Assembly (NCBI RefSeq): GCF_009295635.1
Contig: NZ_WHIW01000005.1
Location: forward strand, 1 to 64,000
Direction: 5' to 3'
DNA: 64,000 nt
From: Alkalilimnicola sp. S0819
GTDB lineage: Bacteria > Pseudomonadota > Gammaproteobacteria > Nitrococcales > WHIW01
Position numbers and translations under genes: made by a program. Under the pieces are notes generated by a model, which was not told where the DNA came from, searched no databases, and worked only from the letters and a program-made list of their open reading frames with translations. Below are positions 1 through 8,961 of this stretch, piece by piece. Numbering within the stretch: the first letter of the stretch is position 1; every line of letters begins with the position of its first letter.

Positions 1-168
1 GCCGGCTCGACCTGGAGCAGACCCTCAAGCGATACTGTCATCTCTACAATCACCACATCCCGCAGAAGGCGCTGGGGCATAAAGCACCCATACAGGCCAT
101 GCGGGAATGGCAAAAACGGCGGCCGGACCTATTCGTCAAAGAAATCAGGAATCACCCGGGACCCGACA
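1..168 (+). mobile_element. Right end of an IS481-family insertion sequence
   Basis: CRISPR repeat sequence becomes exact from 169 rightwards; left of it the sequence is transposase coding. The last bases before the junction, ACCCGACA (161-168), read outward as TGTCGGGT, the TGT...ACA form expected for an IS481-family terminal inverted repeat. The other end and the target duplication lie outside the window, so the exact boundary is inferred to within a few bases. Confidence 0.65.
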
Positions 169-173
169 CGTAG
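3..173 (+). CDS. IS481-family transposase, C-terminal fragment
   Basis: The last 56 residues of an integrase-core (DDE) transposase; the start lies left of the window. The tail ...YNHHIPQKALGHKAPIQAM..., with REWQKRRPDLF and a final NHPGPD, is the usual ending of IS481-family transposases. The reading frame leaves the element and stops at TAG 171-173, which belongs to the neighbouring CRISPR repeat (see the CRISPR entry). The IS therefore ends inside or just before the stop codon, as happens in ISs that take their stop from the target. Family assignment rests on this short tail only. Confidence 0.8.
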   Translation, partial: RLDLEQTLKRYCHLYNHHIPQKALGHKAPIQAMREWQKRRPDLFVKEIRNHPGPDT

Positions 174-3100
174 GCAGCTCAGAAATAAAAATAGAGCCGT
201 CCGTGGCTCAAAGTACGGTTCGCTGCCGCGTAGGCAGCTCAGAAAGTTGATCGTTACGCAATATTTAACATGGCCGTGTTCGCTGCCGCGTAGGCAGCTC
301 AGAAATAAAGGTGCCGGGGCCGGAACCGGCCACCAGGGTTCGCTGCCGCGTAGGCAGCTCAGAAAAGAGACGAACCGACTCCGCGCCATGTGGTGAAGTT
401 CGCTGCCGCGTAGGCAGCTCAGAAAGACCGGAAACCCGTTTCTGGATCTGTGTTTATGTTCGCTGCCGCGTAGGCAGCTCAGAAACTCACCGCCAGTGGC
501 GCTAACGTGGGCACCAAGTTCGCTGCCGCGTAGGCAGCTCAGAAAAAGGACGGACCTGTTTTTAGGAGTACATACAAGTTCGCTGCCGCGTAGGCAGCTC
601 AGAAAAGTTCCAGCGCCTGGTACTTGGAATTGTTTTTGTTCGCTGCCGCGTAGGCAGCTCAGAAATCCACCACAACGGCCACCGGGCGGGCGGCATCGTT
701 CGCTGCCGCGTAGGCAGCTCAGAAAACCTAGAACGGGATTTCGGCTTCCCAGTGCGGGTTCGCTGCCGCGTAGGCAGCTCAGAAATTGCAGCGTGACATA
801 TTCCCGCTTGTCATTTTGTTCGCTGCCGCGTAGGCAGCTCAGAAATTTGTAGTTGACCCGAACTGTATTAGCCTCCCGTTCGCTGCCGCGTAGGCAGCTC
901 AGAAAATCACAGGCAAAGCCAGGCGTGCTGTATCAGTGTTCGCTGCCGCGTAGGCAGCTCAGAAATTGGCCAGGCGGTAGTAGCTGATCAGCTTGTCGTT
1001 CGCTGCCGCGTAGGCAGCTCAGAAAAAGCGCAGCGACCGCCAGCACCGTTTGCGGCGGTTCGCTGCCGCGTAGGCAGCTCAGAAATCACAGATCCCTATG
1101 CGGCACAATCGGCACGCGTTCGCTGCCGCGTAGGCAGCTCAGAAAAGCACGGGGCGGCAGCGCCGCCCCGGCTTGTTGTTCGCTGCCGCGTAGGCAGCTC
1201 AGAAAGCGCCCTCGTAGCAGTCCACTAGCATGATGCTGTTCGCTGCCGCGTAGGCAGCTCAGAAATTGATGCCCATTTCAGGAAGCGCTCCGTACCCGTT
1301 CGCTGCCGCGTAGGCAGCTCAGAAATGAAAACCCGATGGGGTTGCCGTCATGGGACAGTTCGCTGCCGCGTAGGCAGCTCAGAAAGTTGTGTTCGTGACG
1401 GGTGGCGAACTCCGCTTCGTTCGCTGCCGCGTAGGCAGCTCAGAAAGCTCGGAAACCGTCCGGGCCGCAATCGACGAAGTTCGCTGCCGCGTAGGCAGCT
1501 CAGAAAACGGCCACCGGGCGGGCGGCATCGCACACCGCGTTCGCTGCCGCGTAGGCAGCTCAGAAACATTCGCGCCGCGCCCACCGCCGTTGCCGCCCCG
1601 TTCGCTGCCGCGTAGGCAGCTCAGAAAAAGGGATAGACGGCTCAGCTCGGAAGCGGTGCGTTCGCTGCCGCGTAGGCAGCTCAGAAACAGCATCCGCGCC
1701 TTGCTGCGCACTGCTATTGGTTCGCTGCCGCGTAGGCAGCTCAGAAATCGGCGCTGGAACGGGCGACGGTCACCACGGTGTTCGCTGCCGCGTAGGCAGC
1801 TCAGAAACGGAACCCCGAGCCAATGCGTCCTCGGGCATAGTTCGCTGCCGCGTAGGCAGCTCAGAAATGTGCGTGGTGTCCCGGGCGCGGGTGCCGATGG
1901 TTCGCTGCCGCGTAGGCAGCTCAGAAATCGATGCAGTCCCCGTTATAGATGGCGTATTTGTTCGCTGCCGCGTAGGCAGCTCAGAAAAAGCGCGGTCAGG
2001 CGCTGGTCGGCCAGCTCGTGTTCGCTGCCGCGTAGGCAGCTCAGAAAAGCTCGGTGATGTGGTCGCGCACTGCGCCCTCGTTCGCTGCCGCGTAGGCAGC
2101 TCAGAAAATGAAGAAGACCGCCCTACTCCTGCTCGCCCTGTTCGCTGCCGCGTAGGCAGCTCAGAAATATTACTACCAGGTGCCGCCGGGCCAGGAAGAG
2201 TTCGCTGCCGCGTAGGCAGCTCAGAAAGCAACTACGCAACCGCCAACCCAGATCTATCGGTTCGCTGCCGCGTAGGCAGCTCAGAAATGCCCGTAGACGC
2301 CACCACGGCACTCGTCCGCGTTCGCTGCCGCGTAGGCAGCTCAGAAAATTGAGTTGATGCGTCAAAGGGTGGCCACTGTGTTCGCTGCCGCGTAGGCAGC
2401 TCAGAAAAACCCCCCAAGCAGGCCGACGAAGCCGACACTGTTCGCTGCCGCGTAGGCAGCTCAGAAAAAGCCCCCGCGCGAGTTCATGGCAACGCCTGAG
2501 TTCGCTGCCGCGTAGGCAGCTCAGAAATACATGAGCGAGCTGATGGTTGACTGTGCCGCGTTCGCTGCCGCGTAGGCAGCTCAGAAATCCCAGCGCTGAT
2601 AGGGCCAAGTGGCCTTTTCGTTCGCTGCCGCGTAGGCAGCTCAGAAATCCAGAGAATCCACGTCGGTCTTGAACAGATGGTTCGCTGCCGCGTAGGCAGC
2701 TCAGAAAATCCCGTAACTGCTCACGGCCTGTCCTCCAGCGTTCGCTGCCGCGTAGGCAGCTCAGAAAATTTGGCCTTTGTAGTTGACCCGAGCTGTATTG
2801 TTCGCTGCCGCGTAGGCAGCTCAGAAATTCTGGTTGTTCCGGTAGAACTCGCCGACCGGGTTCGCTGCCGCGTAGGCAGCTCAGAAACCACCACACCGGC
2901 GTTGCCTGCGCTCTGGGGCGTTCGCTGCCGCGTAGGCAGCTCAGAAATTCCCGCTGTTTGACTTGGGTACGTCCATACAGTTCGCTGCCGCGTAGGCAGC
3001 TCAGAAAATGTCGAAGGCGGCCGATCTCCTGCGAGTAGCGTTCGCTGCCGCGTAGGCAGCTCAGAAAGTTGTCGCTGATGATCTCGGTCTCATCGGTGAG

Positions 3101-3547
3101 TTCGCTGCCGCGTAGGCAGCTCAGAAATGCTCGCCGGGTGCGAGCCGGTCGGTGTAGAGGTTCGCTGCCGCGTAGGCAGCTCAGAAATGCCTAAAGTAAG
3201 ACTCCTTCAGCTCCGCACCGTTCGCTGCCGCGTAGGCAGCTCAGAAATCAATGTGTGCATCGTTTGCCGCCTCATCGCCGTTCGCTGCCGCGTAGGCAGC
3301 TCAGAAATGCAAAATCAGCCGAAACCTGCGCCACACAAGGTTCGCTGCCGCGTAGGCAGCTCAGAAATCACACGGACGTGCCGACACGAACAACGAGACG
3401 TTCGCTACCGCGTAGGCAGCTCAGAAATGGGATACGGCCACCACGGCGGCGGCGCCTGCGTTCGCTGCCGCGTAGGCAGCTCAGAAAAACCTCGACAACC
3501 GCGCGAACCACTTTCCCGCGTTCGCTGCCGCGTAGGCAGCTCAAAAC
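169..3547 (+). CRISPR. Type I-F CRISPR array, 57 repeats / 56 spacers
   Basis: 28-bp repeats start GTTCGC and end GCTCAGAAA, with the palindrome CTGCC-GCGTA-GGCAG: the type I-F (Cas6f/Csy4) class. Full repeats begin at 218 and then every 60 bp to 1358; at 1419, 1479 and 1539; and every 60 bp from 1600 to 3520. The first repeat keeps only its last 17 bases (169-185). Spacers are 32 nt except two of 33 nt (1386-1418, 1567-1599). The repeat at 3400 has G8A and the last one (3520-3547) ends TCAAAAC instead of TCAGAAA. Such decay marks the trailer end, so the leader was on the left and transcription runs rightward. No cas gene is in the window; in I-F loci cas6f usually sits just upstream of the leader. 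Confidence 0.97.
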
Positions 3548-3656
3548 TGTGCCGTACGTGGCAGACCGCTATGCTTGCGGGCAGCCACGGTCGGAGAATA
3601 CGGTGGTGGTTCAGACGCAAGGGGTGGTGGTGAAGGTCTTCCTGCCTCGAATGTAT

Positions 3657-3726
3657 GAGCGGCTCCGGGCCGGAAATCCCTTTCCCAGGCGGCAAACCCT
3701 TTCGCGGCCCGGAACCGCTCCTACAA
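3657..3726. repeat. REP-like extragenic palindrome, copy 1
   Basis: An imperfect inverted repeat with outer arms GAGCGGCTCCGGGCCG and CGGCCCGGAACCGCTC. It lies between the end of the CRISPR array and the convergent prlC 3' end. The arms match those of two other intergenic palindromes at 6083-6156 and 8872-8940 (core GAGCGGCTC...GGCCGCGA and its complement, ending in CTCCTACA), so this is a dispersed family. It may serve as a bidirectional terminator or mRNA stabiliser here. The remaining 3548-3656 and 3727-3739 show no gene. Confidence 0.7.
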
Positions 3727-3739
3727 GTGGGGTGTCTTG

Positions 3740-5794
3740 TCAGGCCGCCAACCCGCTATGCCGCAGCAGCGCATCGATGCTCGGCTTGCGCCCGCGGAAG
3801 GCCACGAACAGATCCATGGCCGGTTTCGAGCCGCCCTGCTCCAGCACCTGGCGCAGGAAATCCCGCCCGGTCTCGCGGTTGAAGATCCCTTCCTCCTCGA
3901 AGCGTGAGTAGGCATCCGCCGAGAGCACCTCGGCCCACTTGTAGCTGTAATAGCCCGCCGCGTAACCGCCGGCGAAGATGTGGCCGAAGCTGTTGGGGAA
4001 GCGGTTGAAGGCGGGCGGCTTCATCACTGCCACCTGATCGCGTACTTCGTCCAGCAGTTCGTAGATGCGCGCCCCGCGGGCGGGGTCGTATTCCAGGTGC
4101 AGGCGGAAGTCGAACAGGGAGAATTCCAGCTGGCGCACCATCTGCATGGCGGACTGGAAATTACGCGCCGCTTGCATTTTCTCGAACAGCGCCTCGGGCA
4201 GCTTTTCGCCGGTTTCATAATGGCCGCTGATCAAATCCAGCGCCTCGCGCTCCCAGCACCAGTTCTCCATGAACTGGCTGGGCAGCTCCACCGCGTCCCA
4301 GGGCACGCCGTTGATGCCGGCGACACTGGGGTAGTCGATGCGGGTGAGCATGTGGTGCAGCCCGTGGCCGAACTCGTGAAACAGGGTGGTGACCTCGTCA
4401 TGGGTGAGCAGCGCGGGCTGCTCGCCCACCGGCGGGGTGAAGTTGCAGGTGAGGTAGGCCACCGGCAGCTGCTGCAGGCGCTCGTTCACGAAACGCACCC
4501 GGCACTCGTCCATCCAGGCACCGCCGCGCTTGTGGGCACGGGCGTAGAGGTCCAGGTAGAACTGGCCGCGGGGCGCGCCCTGCTCATCGTGGATCTCGTA
4601 GAAGCGCACGTCCGGGTGCCAGGTATCCGCGTCCTCGCGCGGCTGGATGCGGATGCCGTAGAGCCGGCGCACCACCTCGAACATGCCGTTCACGACCCGG
4701 TCGGCGGGGAAGTAGGGGCGCAGGTCTTCCTGGGAGATCCGGTAGCGGCTCTGGCGCAGCTTCTCGGCGTAGTAACTCAGGTCCCAGGCCTGCAGCTCCT
4801 CGGTGAGCCCCTCTACCTCGCGGGCGAAGCGCCGCAGTTCGGCGAAGTCCTCCAGCGCCCGGGGGTGGCTGCGCTCGGCCAGATCCTGCAGGAAACCCAT
4901 CACCTGCGCGGTGCCCTCGGCCATCTTCGGCGCCAGGGAGAGTTCCGCGTAGTTGGCGAAACCCAGCAATTGCGCCTTCTCATGGCGCAGGGCGAGGATC
5001 TCTTCCATCAGCGGCAGGTTGTCGTACTGCCCGCCCTGGGGGCCGGTGTCCGAGGCGCGGGTGCTGAAGGCCTCGTAGACCTCGCGGCGCAGGGCGCGGC
5101 TGTCGGCGTAGCTCATGACGGGGAAGAAGCTGGGGAAGTCCAGGGTGATGACGTAGCCCGGCAGTTCCCGTCGCTCGGCCTCCTGGCGCATCACGCCCAG
5201 GGCGCTGTCGGGCACGCCGGCCAGGGCCTCGGCATCCTCGATGTGCTTGTGCCAGGCGTTGGTGGCATCCAGCAGGTTCTCCTGGTATTTGCTGGAGAGC
5301 TCCGAGAGGCGCTGGGAGATGGCCCGGTAGCGCTCCTTGTCGGCTTCGGGCAGGTCCACGCCGGCAAGTCTGAAATCCCGCAGGGCGTGTTCGATGCTCG
5401 CCTGCTGGGCGTCGCTGAGCCCCGCCCACTGGGCGCTGTCGCGGATCTGCCGGTAGGCCTCGAACAGGTGGCGGTTCTGGCCAAGCTCGGTGCCGTAGTC
5501 GCTGAGCTTCGGCAGGCAGGCGTTGTAGGCGGCGCGCAGCTCCTCGTTGTTCATTACCGCATTGAGGTGGCTCACCGGCGACCAGGCCTTGGCCAGGCGG
5601 TCGTTCATGGCTTCCAGCGGTTCGATCAGGTTCTCCCAGCTGTACGCCCGCTCGCCGCCCAGCAGGGTGGCCAGGGTGGCGCGGTTCTCGGCGAGGAGGG
5701 TGTCGATGGCCGGTTCCACGTGCTCCGGGCGGATGCGGGAGAAGGGGGGCAGCTGCTCGGTCTGGAACAACGGGTTGCCTTGGTCCATGCTCAT
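3740..5794 (-). CDS. prlC: Oligopeptidase A (M3 metallopeptidase)
   Basis: 684 residues, the normal length for the cytoplasmic zinc oligopeptidase PrlC/OpdA, which degrades signal peptides and short peptides. The gluzincin motif HEFGH is at about residue 473, followed by GLHHML. The N-terminus (NPLF...LPPFSRIRPEHVEPAI) aligns with family members. Either of the two close ATGs (5794 or 5788) could start; an AGGAG lies about 10 bases upstream. It converges on the CRISPR array with REP copy 1 between them and is divergent from the rnk side. Monocistronic in this window. Confidence 0.96.
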   Translation of the reverse strand: MSMDQGNPLFQTEQLPPFSRIRPEHVEPAIDTLLAENRATLATLLGGERAYSWENLIEPLEAMNDRLAKAWSPVSHLNAVMNNEELRAAYNACLPKLSDYGTELGQNRHLFEAYRQIRDSAQWAGLSDAQQASIEHALRDFRLAGVDLPEADKERYRAISQRLSELSSKYQENLLDATNAWHKHIEDAEALAGVPDSALGVMRQEAERRELPGYVITLDFPSFFPVMSYADSRALRREVYEAFSTRASDTGPQGGQYDNLPLMEEILALRHEKAQLLGFANYAELSLAPKMAEGTAQVMGFLQDLAERSHPRALEDFAELRRFAREVEGLTEELQAWDLSYYAEKLRQSRYRISQEDLRPYFPADRVVNGMFEVVRRLYGIRIQPREDADTWHPDVRFYEIHDEQGAPRGQFYLDLYARAHKRGGAWMDECRVRFVNERLQQLPVAYLTCNFTPPVGEQPALLTHDEVTTLFHEFGHGLHHMLTRIDYPSVAGINGVPWDAVELPSQFMENWCWEREALDLISGHYETGEKLPEALFEKMQAARNFQSAMQMVRQLEFSLFDFRLHLEYDPARGARIYELLDEVRDQVAVMKPPAFNRFPNSFGHIFAGGYAAGYYSYKWAEVLSADAYSRFEEEGIFNRETGRDFLRQVLEQGGSKPAMDLFVAFRGRKPSIDALLRHSGLAA

Positions 5795-5950
5795 GGTCGG
5801 GGGGAACTCCTGTAACGACTCCGGGTCTGATCGAATGTAAGGTGTTCGGGGTATTATCCCAGCCTGTCTTTCACTTGGGCCAGTGGACTCGTAAAAAATT
5901 CCCCTGACCCTATAATCCAGTGAGCAATCAGTTTTTTAGGAACCGCCGTC

Positions 5951-6019
5951 GTGTCCATGTTGTCGCGCGTCGAATTCTTGCCTGCCTGTCACGGGGAGCA
6001 CCTGCTGCTCCAGCCGTAA
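5951..6019 (+). CDS. Possible 22-residue leader peptide or small ORF
   Basis: AGGAA at 5938-5942 stands 8 bases before GTG 5951, and the frame VSMLSRVEFLPACHGEHLLL... runs to TAA at 6017-6019. It begins about 28 bases after the expected start point of the TATAAT at 5911. Immediately after the stop comes a GC-rich hairpin (arms near 6022-6033 and 6041-6052). The order promoter, short ORF, hairpin, gene resembles an attenuator or leader peptide, but no residue run for a specific amino acid is seen. It could equally be chance. Confidence 0.3.
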   Translation: MSMLSRVEFLPACHGEHLLLQP

Positions 6020-6082
6020 TACGGCCGGCTGCGCGTGTCTTGCGCGGCCGGCCCGAAAATCTCTCCCGGATTTCCCTGTCTT

Positions 6083-6156
6083 CGTAGGCGCGGCTCATGG
6101 CCGCGACTGGCGTGCGCCGAGCGTTCGACGTTGCGACGCCATGAGCCGCTCCTACA
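6083..6156. repeat. REP-like extragenic palindrome, copy 2
   Basis: Arms GCGGCTCATGGCCGCGA and TTGCGACGCCATGAGCCGC face each other around a GC-rich middle, with GTAGG and CCTACA at the outer ends. It is the same family as 3657-3726 and 8872-8940. It lies within the probable 5' untranslated region of the rnk-like gene. Confidence 0.7.
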
Positions 6157-6231
6157 CTGGAATTGATAACGAATTTCTGCCCACCGCATGTGGCGGTGAG
6201 CGTACCGGCGTGAAAACCGCGCCAAGAGAGG

Positions 6232-6669
6232 ATGACCATGTTGAGTGCACAGACCGCTCAGACCCAGGCCCAGACCCTGTCCATATTCGACGTGCAGCGG
6301 CTGGAGCCGGTGCTGCTGCGCGAGGCCGGCGGCCACGAACAGCCGGAGCACGTCCTGGAGCTGGCCGCCCGGCTCTATGCCTGCGACCAGGCCCAGCCCG
6401 AGTCCATACCGACCGATGTGGTGACGATGAATAGCCGGGTGCGGTTGGAAGACATGAATTCCGGCCGCCACATCGAGATTACCCTGGTGTTCCCGCGTCT
6501 GGCGGACTCGGCTTCCGGCTGCATTTCCGTGCTCGCCCCGCTGGGTTCGGCGCTGCTGGGCGCCCGGGTGGGCCAGACGGTGGAGGCGCACACTCCGGCC
6601 GGGGAGCGTTCCTACCGCATCGAGGCGCTGCTTTATCAGCCGGAGGCGGACGGGCGCTACGACTTGTAA
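6232..6669 (+). CDS. rnk: Rnk-like nucleoside diphosphate kinase regulator (GreA/GreB C-terminal fold)
   Basis: 145 residues. The second half carries the Rnk/GreA-C signature: DVVTMNSRVRLED, then FPRLADSASGCISVLAPLGSALLG and a final LLYQPEA. Rnk proteins bind RNA polymerase near the secondary channel like Gre factors, but lack the long coiled coil needed for cleavage. The start at ATG 6232 (MTM) has AGAGAGGA just upstream. It stands 29 bases ahead of the permease gene and may be co-transcribed with it. Confidence 0.9.
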   Translation: MTMLSAQTAQTQAQTLSIFDVQRLEPVLLREAGGHEQPEHVLELAARLYACDQAQPESIPTDVVTMNSRVRLEDMNSGRHIEITLVFPRLADSASGCISVLAPLGSALLGARVGQTVEAHTPAGERSYRIEALLYQPEADGRYDL

Positions 6670-6698
6670 GCGGCTTGTGGGTTGTGTGGGAGTAAATC

Positions 6699-7454
6699 GT
6701 GCCGGTGGATGATCCGGGCACTTGGGGGGTGCTGTTGCTTGCCGCCTTTTTCGGCGGCGGGTTGAACGCAGTGGCGGGCGGCGGGAGTTTCTTCACGCTG
6801 CCGGCGCTGGTTTATGCCGGTTATCCGGCCTTGGTGGCCAACGCCAGCGGCACGCTGGCGTTGTTGCCGGGTTATATGGCGAGTACCTGGGGGTTTCGCG
6901 AGGATCTGCGCGCGCCCCGGGGCGTGGGCATGGGGGCGCTGCTGCTGGCGAGTCTGGCCGGTGGCGGCCTCGGTGCCTTGTTGTTGTTGTGGACCTCGGA
7001 GGAGGCGTTTCGCGCGCTGGTGCCCTGGCTGCTGCTGGCGGCCACGGCGCTGTTTGCCGCCGGCCCCTGGCTGTTGCGGCATATCCGCCGGCAGGGGGAG
7101 GCGAGCGGTGCGGCACAACTGCTGAGCCTGTTCGCCATCTGCGTGTACGGTGGTTATTTCAACGGCGGGGTGGGCATCGTGCTGCTGGCGGGCTTGAGCC
7201 TGTTGGGGCATCAGGATCTCAACCGCATGAACGGGCTGAAGAACCTGCTCTCGACGGTACTCACCGCCATTGCCGTGAGCTTCTATGCCCTGGGCGGGGT
7301 GATCGCCTGGGGGCCGGCGCTGGGGATGATGCTGGCGGCGGTGGCGGGCGGCTATGTGTTTGCGCGGCTCGCCCGGCGGTTGCCGGCGCTGGCGGTGCGC
7401 ACGGTGGTGGTGTTGACCGGCGTGGTGATGACCTTGCTGTTCTTCTTCGGCTGA
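6699..7454 (+). CDS. TauE/SafE (TSUP) family membrane permease
   Basis: 251 residues, nearly all hydrophobic helices. The N-terminal repeat GGGLNAVAGGGSFFTLPAL and the second-half repeat FNGGVGIVLL are typical of the sulfite exporter TauE/SafE family, which moves sulfonates, sulfite or other small sulfur/organic anions across the inner membrane. It starts at GTG 6699 after GGGAGT. The glutathione reductase gene follows 39 bases downstream, so it is probably the first of a two-gene unit. The substrate cannot be told from the sequence. Confidence 0.88.
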   Translation: MPVDDPGTWGVLLLAAFFGGGLNAVAGGGSFFTLPALVYAGYPALVANASGTLALLPGYMASTWGFREDLRAPRGVGMGALLLASLAGGGLGALLLLWTSEEAFRALVPWLLLAATALFAAGPWLLRHIRRQGEASGAAQLLSLFAICVYGGYFNGGVGIVLLAGLSLLGHQDLNRMNGLKNLLSTVLTAIAVSFYALGGVIAWGPALGMMLAAVAGGYVFARLARRLPALAVRTVVVLTGVVMTLLFFFG

Positions 7455-7493
7455 GTGGTATGGTGGCTTCTTGGCATTTTCACAGGAGGCAGC

Positions 7494-8849
7494 ATGGCTG
7501 AGCGGCATTTCGATCTGATCTGCATAGGCGGCGGCAGCGGTGGGTTGGCCACCGCGCGGCGTGCGGCGAGCCACGGCGCCAGGGCGGCGGTGGTGGAGGC
7601 GGCCCGCCTGGGCGGCACCTGCGTGAACGTGGGCTGCGTGCCGAAGAAGGTCATGTGGAATGCGGCCAATGTCTTTCACGCCGTGGCGGGGGCGCATACC
7701 TACGGCATAGGCGCGGGCGAGCCCAGCCTGGACTGGACGCAGCTCAAGGCCCGCCGCGATGCCTACATCGCCCGGCTCAACGGCATCTACGAGCGCAACC
7801 TGGAGAAGGATGCGGTGAGCCTCATCGAGGGCCACGCCTGCTTCGTCGATGCTCACACGCTGGAGGTGGACGGCGAGCGGTACAGCGCCGATCACATCGT
7901 CATCGCCACCGGCGGCTACCCGGTGCGCCCGGGCATTCCGGGGGCCGAACTGGGCACGGATTCCGACGGTTTCTTCGAGCTGGAGAATCGCCCCGAGAAG
8001 GTTGCCGTGATCGGTGGCGGTTACATCGGCGTGGAACTCGCCGGCGTGCTGCACCATCTGGGTAGCCAGGTGAGCCTGATCGTGCGGGCCGATGCCCCCC
8101 TGCGCGGCTTCGACCCGCTGATCCGCGAGGGCCTGGTGGAGCTGCTGCACGCCGACAAGCTGCAGCTCATCACCCACACCGAACCGGCCGCCCTGCGTCG
8201 GGAATCGGATGGCCGCATCACCATCGAGGTCAAGGACGGCGAGACCCTCACCGGCTACGACTGCGTAATCTGGGCCACCGGCCGCGCACCCAACACCGAC
8301 CGGCTGCGGCTGGACCGCGCCGGGGTGGAGCTCAACGACCGGGGCGAGGTGCCGGTGGATCGCTACCAGCGCACCAATGTGGACGGTGTCTACGCCATCG
8401 GCGACATCATCGGCCGCGCGCCCCTCACCCCGGTGGCCATCGCCGCCGGGCGCCGGCTGGCCGATCGGCTGTTCGGTGGCATGCCCGACCGCTACCTGGA
8501 CTACGACACCATCCCCACCGTGGTCTTCACCCACCCGCCCATCGGCACCGTGGGCCTGACCGAGCCCGAGGCCCGTGCCGAGTACGGGCCGGAGGCGGTG
8601 AAGGTCTACACCAGCCGTTTCATCGCCATGGACTATGCTCTCACCGACGAGAAGCGCCGCAGTCAGATGAAGCTCATCTGCGTGGGCGAGGAGGAGCGCG
8701 TGGTGGGGCTGCACCTGATCGGCGTGGGCAGCGACGAGATGCTCCAGGGCTTTGCCGTGGCCATCCGCATGGGGGCCACCAAGCAGGACTTCGACAACAC
8801 CGTGGCCATCCACCCCACTGCCGCCGAAGAAGTGGTCACCATGCGCTAA
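7494..8849 (+). CDS. gorA: Glutathione-disulfide reductase
   Basis: 451 residues of a FAD/NAD(P)H pyridine nucleotide-disulfide oxidoreductase. Seen in order: FAD-binding GGGSGG near residue 12; redox disulfide GGTCVNVGC (Cys43/Cys48); second dinucleotide fold [13 protein letters not shown]; and the C-terminal active-site HPTAAEE that completes the partner subunit in the dimer. It keeps GSH reduced in the cytoplasm using NADPH. An upstream in-frame GTG at 7455 exists, but ATG 7494 is chosen because AGGAGG stands 5 bases before it and the protein begins normally there. Confidence 0.96.
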   Translation: MAERHFDLICIGGGSGGLATARRAASHGARAAVVEAARLGGTCVNVGCVPKKVMWNAANVFHAVAGAHTYGIGAGEPSLDWTQLKARRDAYIARLNGIYERNLEKDAVSLIEGHACFVDAHTLEVDGERYSADHIVIATGGYPVRPGIPGAELGTDSDGFFELENRPEKVAVIGGGYIGVELAGVLHHLGSQVSLIVRADAPLRGFDPLIREGLVELLHADKLQLITHTEPAALRRESDGRITIEVKDGETLTGYDCVIWATGRAPNTDRLRLDRAGVELNDRGEVPVDRYQRTNVDGVYAIGDIIGRAPLTPVAIAAGRRLADRLFGGMPDRYLDYDTIPTVVFTHPPIGTVGLTEPEARAEYGPEAVKVYTSRFIAMDYALTDEKRRSQMKLICVGEEERVVGLHLIGVGSDEMLQGFAVAIRMGATKQDFDNTVAIHPTAAEEVVTMR

Positions 8850-8871
8850 TGCGCTCGATGCCGCCTTCCCC

Positions 8872-8940
8872 TGTAGTAGCGGCTCACGGCCGCGAATCTT
8901 CCGGGCCAAGGGACATCGCGGCCCTGAGCCGCTATTACAG
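8872..8940. repeat. REP-like extragenic palindrome, copy 3
   Basis: Arms GTAGCGGCTCACGGCCGCGA and TCGCGGCCCTGAGCCGCTA. It sits between gorA and the gamma-carbonic anhydrase gene. The best preserved of the three copies in this window; the others are at 3657-3726 and 6083-6156. Confidence 0.75.
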
Positions 8941-8961
8941 GAAATGCAGGGAGCCCCGACC

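Larger units (their letters stand above)
5795..6231. other. Long divergent intergenic region (prlC / rnk)
   Basis: 437 bases between two divergent genes. It holds a consensus -10 box TATAAT on the plus strand at 5911-5916 (no good -35 at the usual distance), a short ORF with a Shine-Dalgarno at 5951-6019, a strong 12-bp hairpin at 6022-6052 and a REP-like palindrome at 6083-6156. These are listed separately. The rest shows no clear function. Confidence 0.6.

Noticed and set aside
186-3519. Possible self-targeting of the Mu-like prophage by array spacers
   Set aside because: Reading the spacers against the prophage showed no clear match by eye. A proper both-strand alignment of all 56 spacers would settle it.
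129-3911. Many open frames with repeated blocks (e.g. RCRVGSSE, SLPRRQLR, FLSCLRGSE, SELPTRQR) across the array
   Set aside because: They are the CRISPR repeat read in different frames, since its 60-bp period keeps frames open.
3980-5815. 611-codon plus-strand frame opposite prlC
   Set aside because: Shadow of a GC-rich gene: His/Gly/Val-rich composition and no family; prlC is certain.
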